A stretch of 64,000 bases of DNA from Isoetes taiwanensis. Lineage: Eukaryota > Streptophyta > Lycopodiopsida > Isoetales > Isoetaceae. The stretch covers positions 8,390,095 to 8,454,094 of the forward strand of contig JAJEKV010000063.1 of the NCBI GenBank assembly GCA_021234155.1. Direction: 5' to 3'. The notes under the pieces were generated by a model, which was given only the letters and a program-made list of their open reading frames with translations, had not been told where the DNA came from and searched no databases. Of the stretch, positions 20,301-33,726 are shown piece after piece. Each line of letters opens with the position of its first letter. The stretch's first letter is position 1. The position numbers and the translations under genes were made by a program.

Positions 20301-23300
20301 ACTTGGATGCATCAGTGATAGGTCTCCCATATTGCATATTGTGGTTCACTTCTGCTCATTTTTGCACGCATAGGATATGCTACCAATTTTTGAGCGAATA
20401 CAACATGCTAGCGACATCAAATCTCAGCTTGAAAGAACTGTTGACGATGGGAATTATGCCAAGGTGTGAACTCTTTGTATTACTGCTTTTGCATATTTTG
20501 CATGGTTGTGATAGGAATTATCCTTTATGTATTCTTATGTTCAGGCATTACGGATGTGCTCAGAGTGTTTACAATCACTAGAGGAATGCTCGGAGCTTTT
20601 AGCCGTCCAGGACATGAACCAGAGCATTGAGGCAAGTTGATGTTATGATGAATTTAAACATGTTTTTCTGGGCAGGTCATGTACTCCTTGTGCCATATAC
20701 CATTATCCTTGTTGGGAACTTGACTGCTTAGTGTTAATCGTTTTTGCTAGTTCGTAAAGCTTGGATGGTCAAAGGAAAATATTTTAGATGCTCATTGCTT
20801 ACATCATCTTTGTCGGTCCATGTGAAACATATAGCATTCTCAAGTTAAGAAGACGTTGGCATACCTTTTGCAGGAATGGCTTCACAAAACCATACTCAAA
20901 GTTGATGCAGTTCTTCTTGATGTGTGCCACAAATTCGACGTTGAAAGATATGTTACTGTAAGTAGTTTTGAGGAACTTAATTGTTGTTAATATTTGTTAA
21001 ACATACGTTGGTCTTTTGTATTTTGCATAATTATTTTGCTATGCTGTTATGCAGGTTATCGATGCCTATGCAATAATAGATGACATTTCGAGTCTTGCCG
21101 ATAAGGTGCAAGCATTTTTTGCCCAGATTATTGTTTCAGAGACACATGCAGTTCTAAAGAAGTACTTCTATGAGGTAGGGCATCTAAGGACCATTTGTTT
21201 ATGTTTCGTGTATAAACTTATGTTCCATGCTACTTCAAGGTCTATATTGGCTCTGGGTTTGGTTATGCTGCTCAATTTTTTTGGCACAGCTGAAACCTGC
21301 ATTGGGGAGCAAAAACCTTTTTCTTCTGCAAATTTTCTATATGTGGATTCATTCCCGACAGTAGACTTTGAGTTGGAAACGATCTAATGTATCAGATCTA
21401 GTAATTTGGTACATTAATAATCTAATTTATTTAACGTGCCAGATCTAGTAATCTGGTTTACGCTCTGAGATTGTTTTCTGCTGATTCAAGGGATGTAATG
21501 CCTTTTACATTTGACATGTGAATTCCTGTGTTTTCTTTGGTTTTTGGTGGTAGCTGCTTGTTAAATCAACAATTACAGAGCTATCTTTATCGAAGCCAGG
21601 ATAGAAACTCATAATAGTTTTGTTGTAACAGGGGGAAGATCCAGATATTCAGAAAAAGAGCAGGTAATGTGCAACAGTTTGTGCACATGCTTATATACTG
21701 TATAATATCAGCATCAGAGAAAGCTGTAGATAGATATCTAGGTCAAAGGGACTGCTAGTTACTCAATAATAACTTACTGGATTTATGGTGCAGGCTTCCA
21801 TATAATGACCTCTGTCTTCGACTTCCAGAAGCAAAGTACAGAGCTTGCTTATATGAGACATTGGAAATCTTGTTTAATCTGTTGTGCTCTTATCATTTAA
21901 TGATGACATGCCAAGATGCCTTGAAGGTAACATCATCTATAACATGCTCATGTTCCTCATAATTTATGCCGTTAAAATGGTGATGTATTGGAAAGTGTGT
22001 CAAACAATATGGTTTATTCATTATTTGCAATATTGACAAGAAATTGTCTTTGCTCGTCACTCTTATTGCCACTGCTGGAAAGAGATTTTTATTCCTTTCA
22101 TTTTTCTATTTAGGCTCAAATTATTAGTATTCCAGATGGAATTGTAGTAAATGGTAAACACCAAAGAAGTCACAGCCATGGAAATTTGCGAAAGCTACAG
22201 GACATACGTCATGTTCATACTGGTTCTCTTTCATCATTTGAGAACTTCTCTGAGCGCCCTGCTGAGCTTCCCTTTGGCCAGACACTAACTTCTGAAGAAA
22301 CTAGCATTAAAGAGAAGTCGAGCGACGAGCCTGTGAAAAGCCTTTCAGGTTCTCTGGGGGAAGCTGCAGACGGGTTGGCATCTAATGGCATTAGTAACAA
22401 GTTAAGGTCGAATGCATTGTTAAATGCCTCAAAAGCTTTGGAGAAGGGTCGGAAGACTGTTTGGGAGCTGGCTGCTCGGCGTGTTTCTGCACTATTATCA
22501 TCCGATGCAATTTGTGCAACGAGTCCCCACAACTTTTTACAAAGTCTTGATTCTGTAAACAAATTTATTTTAGCTGGTGAAGCTTTTAGTGCTGCAGAGG
22601 CATTACCGTTGAGAGCAAAGCTTGTGAAACAGTGTGAAAAGTACTTTTCTACCTTTCATAGGCAGAATCTTGAAGTAAGCTCTTTGATATATACTTTTAA
22701 TTTTAAATATTCTCTTGGGGGGCAGGTTAAGATGGATTGCGTCTGTCCGTGGCAGGTTCTTCGTATGATGCTGGAAAAGGAGACTTGGCAGCAGATTCCG
22801 CCATCAGCTTTAAAGAATGTAAACTTGGTTGGGCTCACTGGAGATGGTGCTCCTGTCTTTGCTACGGCTCTAAAAGAAGCACATCCCAGCAGCATAATGG
22901 AGTCTGCAGTATTCAAGATTGGCGAACGAACAGATTCGCAGGACGGGTTCTCTGAATGGATGAGCAAGGGTAATCCATTTATGGGTAGCCGAGTATATGC
23001 ATCACAGGCTGGAGACATTGTAGAAGGAAATGGTGATATGAACATTGGGGAACCAGCAAACAGCACTGAAAACGGAGGCACATCTATGAAACAGACCAAG
23101 GATGACGACGAGGATGATGAAAATGAAGACCTTCTGGCAGATTTTATAGACGAAGACAGCCAGAAACCTGGCCATGTGGATAAGAGTTTTTCAGATGAGG
23201 ATAGTGATAAGTTCGTCCTCACCAATTCTTCAATCAGCATACTTAGGTATGGCATTATATTTGATAATTAAGCTTTATTCCTCCTACCCCTCTCTCCTCT

Positions 23301-26300
23301 CCTCTCCTCTCCCTCTCCCTCTCCTCTCCCTCTCCCTCTCCCTCTCCCTCTCCCTCTCCCTCTCCCTCCCCCTCCCTCCCTCCCCTCTCCCTCTCCCCCT
23401 CCCCTCTCCCTCTCCCTCTCCCTCTCCCTCTCCCTCTCCCTCTCCCTCTCCCTCTCCCTTCCCGCAGTATCACTTTCTAAGTTTTACAGTCCCAGTGTCT
23501 CAGCCTAATGCTGTTCCTGGTCGTTGTGCACCACATATCATGCTAGACACCTCACATGGACACATGTTTTTTGGTGAACCCTTTTAGTGAACAAAGGAAC
23601 AAACAAAATAAATATTTAATTTTATATTTCTGGAAGGTCTGAGTTTGTTTGCTTTCCGCAGGTGTATTGACAGATATGCTAGGTTGATGGTAATTCTGCA
23701 ACCAATAGCACTGGAGGTTTTCAAGGTATAGCACCGATTGGATGCTTCTTCATTACCAGGAAACTAACATGTCACTTGTTGAACATAGGGATCGTGCCAA
23801 ATATTTGAACTTTACTTTTTCACCATATTTAAAGTATTTGGGCAACGTGATGCTTTTAGTACTACAAGAGGCCAAGCAGATATGCCCAGTTGTAAGTCTG
23901 CTGACTATGTGCTGTTACTATGTTTTTTTAAGCATGTGTTAGATAAGACAAAACAATTGACTAGTAGTGACATGTGTCATCTTATTAGTGTAGTAGCGCG
24001 TAGATACAAGTCAGCCTGCACATTAGCTTAGGATAATGCAGAGCATTAGATTTCCTTTGCTTTTCTAAATCTTCATATCAATGGGGCCAATTTCTTCCTT
24101 GAGAGATCAACTGGTATCAGGTCCAACTCAAGGAGAATAGAACAGTGAAGGAAGAACATTGAAACATCCCAGCAAAAAGTAGAAGGGAAGTTGTACAGGT
24201 TCAATCAAAATGGTATTGCACGTTGGCATCACAGTTGACTCTTTTGTTCCCAAGGTGCATTCTGCCATTTGCAGAAACTCATCCCAGAGTTGGTCAAGGA
24301 AAAAGTTGCTTCTGGTGTTCAAGGGGAAAGACTATACAGAATATGGACTGCCATTTAGAATTGGACTGCAAAGATTGGGTTTGCTAATGATGTTTTTGAT
24401 TATTTCTTCTCCTTTCTTAATGTTTATAATTAATGTTCATTTAATCATTCGTGCCTTTATTAATTTTGGGGCTTGGACTGGGTACTACTAGAAAGTCAAA
24501 GACTTGTCTCACATCCTTGTTACCCTAGAGTAAAAATTGTAGACATTTAAGAGATCATTGTGCTGCTAGCTAAATGTCACAAATGTACTTTGACACCTCT
24601 GAAGATAAAAGAGGAAACAATGTGTGGCCATACCTTTGCATGCAAAACTTCTCAAATGCCGAATCTGGACACTGTAGACCATGCTCTATCTGGAATGTTG
24701 CACAGAAATTGGACACTAGAAAGCCTGTCTTGCCTCATCATGGCAGAGGAAAACTAAATACCGAGCCAAATCCATGTCTATTCTACAGTGTCCACTTTCT
24801 CAATATTGATTCGAATCATGACCTTCCGGATAAAGTACTATTCTTATAGGACAATTCAGAGTATCTCTCGTCAGCTGGAGGTTGAGGCTGTCCCTGCCGA
24901 ACATTCAATGGGCAGGGAACATACCAATGTTTCTAAAAGAAAAGGAGTTATCCAAGGGAGTGACACTACAGTTTCCCAAGATAGTGAAGCATCACGTTGC
25001 GAAGAGTGGCAACCTTCTGATGTTGATCTTGTTGTTAGATCTTAGGGGAAGTGGATTCAGAACAACAGTTCATTTTTCTGTATCCAGCATAGTATGAAAT
25101 AAGAGGAAGGTACCATTCAGGGACCCAACCACTTTGAGGCAGCTCGTGAACTTTCCAGACCAGAAATACCTTAACTCACCAAATTCAGAGAAATGTGCTC
25201 AAACAAAAAGAAGCTGATTCAGAATTAAAGCAAACAGTGCTGACTTCTTTTGTCATACTTGATCTGGCACCATCAGAAAATGGCAAAAAGGTTACGAAAG
25301 GACAGCTCCGAACGAAGAAAAGGGACAATTGGCATGTACAAAGCATCACAAGGATTTTTCAAGCCTTATAAGTGGGTGCATTAAAACTCGTAGGGTACAA
25401 ATTCATTGATAAGCTTTATCGCTATGTTTTAGTCTTTCTTTCTTGCTAGATTTAAATACACTTTCAGCTAGGAAAATGCTCCTAGATGTTGAAGACTTGC
25501 TGTATTTATTTGGTCTCATAGACCCTGGTCTCCTGTAGACATTAATAAAACTCTTCCTTTCTTTCTTTCATTTTTAATAATTTCAGCTATTGAAACTAGT
25601 ATGCTGTAGGTTAGCAGGTTCATGCAAGTGGTGAGGTAAAACTTATTCCATGCCCCGTAGTCTCTGCAATGAACTAAATGTTGGAAATGAATGCTAGTTT
25701 CCCCCACTGCAATACTTCCTATACCGGAAACAACATATCGTGCAACTCCAGGAAAGATTCTTCATAATGCCTTGCTAGTGCCATACGGTCCTGATGACAG
25801 GACCATCAATCCTAGATGAACGAGCAGGAACGTAAAATGACGAATAATATGCCTAAGAAGGTGAATTGCCATAGAGAACAAGTATTTATGTGATTAATAA
25901 GTTCCTAACCTGAGAATGTAACATTGTATCGTAAACATGCTGAATATTTCTTATTGACGGTGCATGGAGTTGATTCCAACTGATAATTCCTCTGATATGT
26001 TTCAGTGCTCACTAGCCGGCTCCGAGCAACACTGGTAAGGATATCTCAACAACTTGAAGAGCAGCGCTTGAAAAGTTCAAATGGTTCTAGCACTACCCCA
26101 CTAGGTGCCTATGTATCTGATGTTGCAGCTTCTGGGCCACCTGGGCAAGGAAGTGGAGCAGGCATGATTTCTTCCAGCAATTCTTATGCAATGAAGGTGT
26201 TTTCCAGCACTATCTGGACATAGTATTTCTGTGGATCAATGGTTGATATTACCATAAAAGACAAAAAAGAAAAGAGAACGAATTATAGAAATGTGTCTGT

Positions 26301-28883
26301 TTTTAACTTTTATGGTAATTTCAAGATTTTCCTAGCATAATCTTCATAGCATATGGTATGCCAATAATGTTTGTGTTTAACGTTCCTGATGATTTTGGAA
26401 TTTTCTAGCATAACCTTTGTATGCCTAAATTATATATTTTTAGTTCCCTTAAAGATAGAATATCTAATGCAAACGAAGCATAAGGTCTTTTTGTTAGGTA
26501 TAGCTTTCATATTAAGAACTATAAGTTACATTTTCTTGGGGTAGATGTTTTAGACAATTCTATCTTGCACAACAAATATAGCTAATAAAGATGTTGCAGC
26601 TCTTGCTGGTTTCTTAGTTATCTTCTGACTATATTGTTGTACATACCTTTGTATATATACAGGAGCGTGCTGTGGCATCAGAGTCCTTGGTAATTCTTGC
26701 TAACATGTTGAGAAGAAGCCGCTCCAGATTTCAGAGTCTTCTACCACAAACTACTTCTATTATAGACCAGTTTTTTAGTCGTACGGTAGGCCATCCTTTA
26801 ATAATGCCTGTAGAACTTTTGGATATATTCTGGAGTCATTAAATTTGCTGAATTTTGGATGCATGTCCTGGCTTTGCACAGGTAGATGTCGTTGACGATC
26901 TCAGAGAGCATGTTTATAAAACAGCTGCAAGGCTGCTTCTCAATTTAAGCTGGTAAATCAAACTTGATTGTTTGCATGTTTAATTTGGTGATAGACATAA
27001 TTGAGTTTGTGGATGACTGAAAAGCTGTTGAAAGCCACTGGTAAAGAAAATTATTTGCAGGTATCCGGATCGTATATCAAACACGAAGTGGGACCTAAAG
27101 GAACTTGGCACTGAACATAATGGGTGCGTATGTTTTTGTTTTTTCCACTGAGAAAAGGCATACTTGTCTCAACTTTTCAGATTCAAAATTCAAGTATCAT
27201 CTGTCTGCTGATTCACATGCTACCAATATGTTTTTACAATGCACTTTAAAGGAATACTTTCCAAACATCTAAGGATCGAAATATTTCTGGGTACTGTGGC
27301 TGGAAGGTGTCGTGTAGAAAGTAATTTGTTGGTTTTTGTTCTGACTCTACTAACTAGCACATCATCTAGCTTTCACAAGCAAAAATTTATCCTATAATGA
27401 AAGTCAGTCATAGCTTCTAGTATTATCACTAATAAAATATCATAAAGAGGGTATATAACTAAGGAAGTTCAGTATTGGTTCAACTTGAACATGCGATACT
27501 GTCTTATTGTACGTTGATGGCATTTTATTTATTTTTTCCCTCCTCCATAGTGGACATTTTTCTCCAGCTGAACTGAAATGCCTGGCTTGCTTATGTAGGT
27601 ATGTTGACCTTCTCCTTGGGGAATACAAACACTACTCAAACAGGTTGTCCCAGGCTGGAATTCCCAAGGAGGTATATTTTGATGCATTTTGTTTCCACTT
27701 CTTTTCTGTTGTGTCAAACGTACAGGAAGACCTGATTTTGATGTGGGGCCTTTCCTATACGTCTGCTGAATGAAAGATCAGAAGCAAATTCATTTTCCTA
27801 CAATACTAAAACCTGTCTCTGATCCCCTGCATTGGATAGATTCCAGGAATAAACATGGTCCTTGTCACAGAAGCTACAAAATCCTCCTCTCTTCATTTGA
27901 TACTTGACAAATGGTCCATTTGCGGAGCATTATTCTATTGTGAGATCATGCATTGTTCCTTCATTATTTTGCTTGATGGTCCGACGACGGGCCTGTCAAT
28001 CCTAGATCAACAAGCAGGAATGCAAATGATAAATGATGTTGGATATGTCTAAGAATTTTTTGTTGTGACCCACTTTGGAGTTTCGTTGTGTCACAGCTTG
28101 GACAGATTGCTTGTAATATGAAGCTTAAGTTTTGTGGTCTCTAAGGTTTGTTAAGCTTGTTTTGGAAATGGTGTTTCTCAGATACTGCTGTGCCTTTCCT
28201 TCGTATACTCTTTCTACTATGGTTATGTATGACATCGCATGAATGATCAGGTCCAGGCTATGTTGTTGGAATATGGTGTCATGATGATCGCAGAAACCCT
28301 TGTTGAGGGCATCTCACGTGTTAGAAAATGCAACAATGAAGGACGTGCGCTTATGTCATTAGATCTCCAGGTTGATAATGGTGGTTTATTTTCTTGTATT
28401 TATGCATATATTTCTGACGATTGATAATTTCTTTTGCAGGTATTGATAAATGGGCTGCAGCATTTAGCACCAGTGAAATTGAGGTCTATTTTGCAAATTG
28501 TAGAAACATATATAAAGGTATTTTTTTATCCTGTTTATTGAGAACTACTTCAATCTGTCTATAAGGAAGAGGTCATGTTGATCACGATCATAACAATAGT
28601 GTAATCTCAACATTTCTAGGTTATTTTATAGTTTGTTTTCTTCTTTGTTGAACAGGCATTTTATCTTCCGGAAACTGAATACTTACATTGGGTTCGGGCA
28701 CATCCGGTATGTCAACTTATTTGCCGGAGTCCTTTATGTGGTATAACTAATGCAAAAAATGTTTTACAGGAGTACTCTAGAGGGCAAGTAATTGCACTGA
28801 TCAATCTCGTCGCTTCCACAAATAATTGGAAGAGGAAGACAAGAACGGATTTGTTGGATAAAATAGAGAATGGTGACTTTTGA
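17301..28883 (+). CDS. VPS50: VPS50/syndetin, EARP complex subunit
   Basis: VPS50 replaces VPS54 in the EARP tether with VPS51, VPS52 and VPS53, and works in endosomal recycling. Exons read: 17301-17387, 17998-18165, 18664-18738, 19065-19143, 19315-19379, 19454-19543, 20374-20463, 20545-20631, 20874-20957, 21055-21174, 21632-21663, 21794-21926, 22114-22674, 22756-23246, 23662-23725, 23789-23891, 26006-26196, 26663-26785, 26882-26952, 27061-27123, 27599-27671, 28251-28370, 28440-28517, 28656-28706, 28770-28883. They join in frame to 1070 aa. The N-terminal coiled region contains LSRQVMEHHEEM and NGRRHLSLAMHEVRQDLL. An acidic stretch lies near residues 672-693. The C-terminal DUF2451/syndetin domain (about 720-1060) ends with NEGRALMSLDLQ and ETYIKAFYLPETEYLHW. 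The start gives MDFKNLGEKL, fitting plant homologues. Intron 8 has a GC donor (GAG|GCAAGT). Intron 16 is 2.1 kb. Confidence 0.93.
23281..23465 (+). repeat. (CCCTCT)n-type microsatellite in VPS50 intron 14
   Basis: About 185 bp of nearly pure pyrimidine in units of CCCTCT and CCTCT occupies half of intron 14 (23247-23661). Such tracts can form H-DNA and are length-variable. The Ser/Leu- and Gly/Arg-rich open frames it creates on both strands are artefacts. Confidence 0.95.
23892..26005 (+). other. VPS50 intron 16, enlarged
   Basis: The longest intron of the gene (GTAAGT ... TTTCAG). Fragments in the middle (about 24550-25350) have runs of open frame but no family resemblance; they may be decayed inserted DNA. 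Near its end a segment at about 25775-25860 is repeated in intron 21. Confidence 0.6.
25775..25860 (+). repeat. Dispersed repeat, copy in VPS50 intron 16
   Basis: It shares an ungapped-looking phrase (TCAATCCTAGAT, then AGCAGGAA and the ending ATATG(C/T)CTAAGAA) with about 27970-28055 in intron 21. Two copies of one short element probably inserted in the same gene, or one intron segment was duplicated. Confidence 0.6.
27970..28055 (+). repeat. Dispersed repeat, copy in VPS50 intron 21
   Basis: Partner of 25775-25860: the same order of TGGTCC, GTCAATCCTAGAT, AAGCAGGAATG and ATATGTCTAAGAA. Same orientation as the other copy. Confidence 0.6.
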
Positions 28884-30595
28884 CTACGGGTACCATAGCA
28901 TACCTGAGAGATTCAGTAATAACATTTCAGCTCACATGCTTACAGTTTAGATGGACCCATGGGGCGAGCACTACGTCATGGATTTAGGCAGGACAAAGGT
29001 ACACACAGGTGGCGCAGCCAGGAGGTTCCAAGAAGGTTGCAAAAGAATTGGATTAGAGACCTGAGTAAATAATTTTTACCGATGCAGCAACTTTATTGGA
29101 TGGTACAGAATGCACTTGTTGAGCATTTGGTCCTATAATTTTGATTCAGATTCAAGCTAATTGCGAATTCAGCGGCAAGTCTATGGAATGTACACTACTC
29201 TATATGGGATCAATTATTTAGCCCACGGGTGAAGTGTATATAATTCCCCTGAAGCCTAGTTTCATATGACTAGATCAGGCAGTTTGTATGTACCATATAT
29301 TATAAAAAGATCTTTATTTCGAGGAAAATGTTTTCCTTATGCAAGGGAAGCTTTCTGTAATTATCAGAGCTGGTGGCCTATTCAGGTTCACTAAAATTTA
29401 TTTTGATTGACCAGTTTTAAGGGAACTATTATGAAATATCAATCAAGTTCCAGCTGGTTATATGTGGTGTTCATGCTTTATAAGCTAACCAGATCGTTCA
29501 ATAGAATGTTGGCCTCAATAGGATGCCAATCCCAATGGTTATGATTGACATGCACCAGGTAATCTAACGGACACCTAGCTTCCAAAGTGCAAAGCCAAGA
29601 GACTCTTGGGGCTGGGCACCCAAGCCACATCTGGAAGTCAAGAAAGTCTGCCTCACCCATGACATCCTAGTAACCTGTAGTTCTTCTCCAATATTTATGG
29701 TCAAGGCTGTCAATCATCCTCAGCTTCTGCATATGCCAACTCATGAAGTTGAGATTGTGGATTTGTCCCTGCTCATCAATCACCGAAACGAGCTTGCACA
29801 ACATATGCCAACTCATGAAGTTGAGATTGTGGATTTGGGCACAAACAACTCATGAAGTTGAGTTTGTGGATTTCCGCACAAACAATCTGATCCTCTGAAA
29901 AAAATGGGTCTGAATGGACTCACCGATTCGGAATACGCCTATATATCGGGCCAGCATCAGTTTGTCAAATGTTGCCTTGACATGCTATTTAGTATGGTCG
30001 TTTTGTCAAAATTTGCCTTTGACATGCTGGGTTAATATGCAATTTCTTCTTTATACCTTTGAATCTTTATAAGACCGTGCAAAGACATCCTTAAATTTCT
30101 TGAGAAGTACCATGGATTGTGCTCAGAGAGCAGAAGGATTTCAGAGTCAAACATAATGTGATGTAAGCATTTCATGCTTTCAAGATGATTTTTGTACGTA
30201 TGGCATGGTTGACGCACATTTAGAGCCACTTGAACATATTTTTCAAAGATGCATAGGCACATGCATCCCAAGAAGTGCACCTTTCTAGTCATCTTTAGCA
30301 AGCTCCTTTGCCAGATAGTCAGTAAGGAATGTATCAGTAAGATAAGTTGCATCCTCCAAATGACATACCAAAAAATGTCATGGAAACACGAGCCTTCTCG
30401 GGGGCAGATCAACCACTATGATTCCTTCATCCCAAGGCTGGCAAGTTTGACAGATACAATTCATAAACTTACCTTAAAACACTATCATCTAGGAAATCAA
30501 AGCACGTTTCAACAATTGAAGGTTTTCATGTGCCAAATAAATGCCTGGATGGAGGGCTTCTTGTGGAAAACTGGTAGCGCATCAATACGAGGGGC
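28884..30595. other. 3' flank of VPS50, no gene seen
   Basis: The first few hundred bases are presumably 3' UTR and downstream flank. A phrase AACTCATGAAGTTGAG followed by (A/T)TTGTGGATTT recurs three times, at about 29737, 29807 and 29845; its core is a near palindrome. No coding sequence is supportable. Confidence 0.4.
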
Positions 30596-30599
30596 ATTA

Positions 30600-31010
30600 G
30601 CCTCGAGTGGTGTTGCCGTTACTGGTTTCTGGTGCCAACAGAAATTTCAAGCACTAAAATTACCTGAAATAAAATTTAAGATATAAAAAGCTAGGATCTT
30701 CAACCATCTGGTGGTTTGTATCCACGTAGATGTCTCAGAATTTACCATTGGTGTAGTTCCTGCCAAGGAATTTCATCTAGACTGACAAATCTTGTCCCAT
30801 ACCACCAATCAACTTTTACATTACTTGCTTGGCAATCAAATCGTGTCTTTTTGTGGACCATCAACCTCTTGTATATCTCATCAACAAAACCAATCCACAA
30901 GATTCATCAGGCTCTGGTATATTTCATAAAAAAAAACCAATCCACTGGATGCACCACACGATGGGTATTACTCGGCTTAAAGTTTGTTGTACAGGTTTGG
31001 GAAGCGCTTT
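30600..31010 (+). pseudogene. Ty3/gypsy RNase H relic
   Basis: Plus-strand reading across frames gives WCQQKFQALKLPE (about 30627), then FNHLVVCIHVDVSEFTIGVV (about 30697-30755) and LFVDHQPLVYLINKTNP (about 30845-30895). This is the order and wording of gypsy RNase H (W..ECQ.AF..LK; HVDAS..AIG; VDHQ.L.YL.NK). Stops and shifts lie between the blocks. No LTRs were recognised. Confidence 0.7.
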
Positions 31011-31139
31011 TTCGGGCGAGGTTAGTTCTTTTAGATGTAAAATCATCTTTACCCATAGAGATGTTTTTCCTGGAACAACGGGATTCCCATGTTTTAGTCA
31101 TTACCAACACTATTAGGAATTGCATTATTTTTTGATAGG

Positions 31140-32730
31140 GACGCAGCTGAGGGCCCCCCTCTTTAACTTCAATTTAGCATCCTATGCCCGAGGAATATGA
31201 ATAAGAGAAATTGTACCATGTGACATGGCAATTTAAATTGTCCGTAGACAATGCATATGAAATATTCTAAATTTAGTTAAATATCCGACGACATTTATAA
31301 TCAGACATGATGTATCCATCCCCCATTCTTGGATTCTCATAAGGGAAAATCCTTGGGGAGGTGGGTTGATAAAGTATGATGCTGGATGCTGTTGGATGTG
31401 CCAATTTGAGGGCTGAGATTGAAAGGCCCGCACTGTTATATGACATGAGCAAGTGGTCTAGTTTGGCAACAAGCGTGAGGCGAGATTAGGATTGTTCATC
31501 GCCAGAACCAGATTGCATGCGTGTTTTTCCTTTATAGATGGAGCATCCGATTGTTGACAAGAAAAAACTTTGAACGCGTGGTTATGGCTTATTTTGGATT
31601 TCAGACGACGACTTCAGGAAGTCTTTTGACAAAGGACCTTTTCTGTTGTACATAAAAAATTTGCACGACGAGCCTTAGATTTAATTTTAAGCCCTGTTTT
31701 AATCACTCTGATGCAGTTTGCAAAGTTTTTTATTAGAATTAAGTTCATAATTGAGTCTTTTGCAATCTTCATGTTTTCGTAAGGAAAGAATTCTTTCGTG
31801 CAGCTCAAGCTTTAGAGCTCAAAATTTTGAGTCCATATGTCCAAGCAATAGCAGCAAGCTTTCAGTAAGGGATAAACTTCCTCCATTTCTTGCTGCCTCA
31901 TCTTCATAGTTGAGAAAGATCTTTGCTAGACCTAAAATTATTCTACAAAAGTTTGTATGTGATGACAAGGAAATGACTATAATGCCTTTGGAGTCTTTGT
32001 TCAAGCAATTGTATAAATTTTTTATATCACCCCTAGTATATAAGTAGCCTTAATGGAAATCACCCCACAACTGGCCATTAAGTCTCTATAAAAGCATCCC
32101 AACAACTGTCTTTGTTTGTATTGGATATTTGTTATAAGACAATATTGAAATATTTAATGATCAAAATAGCCTGGTGACTGCAAAATGCATTTCGTTTGGA
32201 GATTACTTGATAATGATTCAAATGCTTTCAATCCACCTGAGGGAGCATGTCTTCTGCACAATCTGGCAAGGAGCACCTTAGATCTATCTATGAGAACCTA
32301 GACAGCTAATTTTGTAGTACCTTTTCAACCATCTATGAGAACCTAGATAGCTTTTCAAGCGCTATCAGAGCCCACTCTTTATGGAAGACAAAAAATCGAA
32401 TCCCATCCAATAATTAATTGCAGAATGATGAAACAAAAACAAGGTTAAGCTAACTGTTTATCGAGTTTCTGTGAAGGAAGCTCCAGATTTGTTAATAATA
32501 ATTAATAAGCTGAACAGAAACATGTAGAAATTTTTAGAAGAGTGCAATCAACTAGCTACAGCTAAATCTAATCTTATTTTATTGGAATGGGCGAAATCCC
32601 AGCTTCAGGGATGGTCGAACCATTTGTCCGTATGAAGCTAAACCTAATCCTACTTTACGATTGTATCACCAGAATGGGATAACCCCAAACTCTAGAGATG
32701 ATCAAATTATCTGTCCCAGAGGCTATTCAA
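31140..32730. other. Intergenic, nothing recognised
   Basis: No gene, RNA or clear repeat is supportable. A short phrase TCTATGAGAACCTAGA recurs near 32285 and 32332. Confidence 0.3.
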
Positions 32731-32732
32731 TG

Positions 32733-32815
32733 TTTTTTTTTTTTTTTTTTTTTTTTTGAGACTAAGAGTGGATTTTTTTTCATTAATCAAAAAAAGCCAT
32801 GCATTATTCTGCTAG
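32733..32815 (-). repeat. Retroposon 3' end with long poly(A) (minus strand)
   Basis: On the minus strand a sequence with TTGATTAATGAAAAAAAA is followed by ACTCTTAGTCTC and an uninterrupted run of about 27 A. This is the layout of a LINE-type or retroposed transcript 3' end, and the long pure A run suggests a fairly recent insertion. The body to the right (to about 33250) has no coding part I recognise. Confidence 0.55.
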
Positions 32816-33419
32816 AAATAGCAAAGTAAAAAGGAACCATGAAGCATCATAATACATATAGCCTTCCCTTAGAAGAGAAAAGGCTTTTTGTTAATCTGAG
32901 AGGACAATTAGTTTAAATTTAAACTAGTTCAAGCTTTGAGCCCACAAAAATCTATTCAATCTGAAGTTTCCAGATCATAGACTCCAAAGCTGCAATTGAA
33001 ATGTGCAGTCATGACTCCCTGAAGCAAGTAAAAGAGCTCGAAGGCTATAGCGATGAAATATCCACGAGGAAGCCCATGTGATACCGATGGAATACAAAAC
33101 TGAGGAGTTAATGGACGGGGAAGCACAATGAGCAGTTAGATGGTGCCTTAAAGGCGACTCGCGCGAAGTGGATGGCAAGAAAGATATTTACTCACGCCAA
33201 CTAACGCAGCTCCACATTTCAATCGGGATCGGCGAAGCGACACATCAAGCGGCATCAAATGGCATATACCACTAGCCTAGAAACTAACTGCATATTGGGA
33301 AAAAACGGAAAACGAAAAACCAAAAGTAGATATATATACAAGTCACTTAGCACGTCCTACGATGCATGTTCAGACGGTGCAAGTTTAACCACTAAGCTTT
33401 GTGCTTTTAAAACATACAA

Positions 33420-33625
33420 TTATACTCTAAATTCTGACAATTTAGTTTTATGTGCATACTCTGACGCAGCTTGGGCTGGGGACCTAGATACAAGAAGATC
33501 CACATCTAGTTATGCTCTAGTTCTTGCAGGAGGGATAACATCATGGAGAAGCAAAAAACAAATCCTTCGTTGCCATGTCATCAGCTTCTTCACACTAGCC
33601 ATATCTATTTTGATTGCTAGTTTGA
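33420..33625 (+). pseudogene. Ty1/copia RNase H fragment
   Basis: One short plus-strand block reads AYSDAAWAGDLDTRRSTSSY and then ITSWRSKKQ, the conserved copia RNase H start (YSDADWAG...RKSTSGY...SWxSKKQ). After SKKQ the frame runs into unrelated sequence. No integrase, RT or LTR is adjacent, so this is a fragment. Confidence 0.85.
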
Positions 33626-33726
33626 AGACAACATGCATATAAAGAGAAAAGAAACTCCATGCTTGGGTGACTTAAAATATCTATGTAGCAAACAATCTCA
33701 TTGTTATGTATGGTGAGTTTGGAACA

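Noticed and set aside
23174-23587. Ser/Leu-Pro repeat protein and its Gly/Arg-rich counterpart on the other strand
   Set aside because: Both are translations of the pyrimidine microsatellite inside VPS50 intron 14.
17301-28883. First thought the gene was VPS54 or VPS53 of the GARP complex
   Set aside because: The phrases NGRRHLSLAMHE near the N-terminus and NEGRALMSLDLQ ... ETYIKAFYLPETEYLHW at the C-terminus are those of VPS50/syndetin, and the plant-type VPARAAAAAAVAR N-terminus fits the same family.
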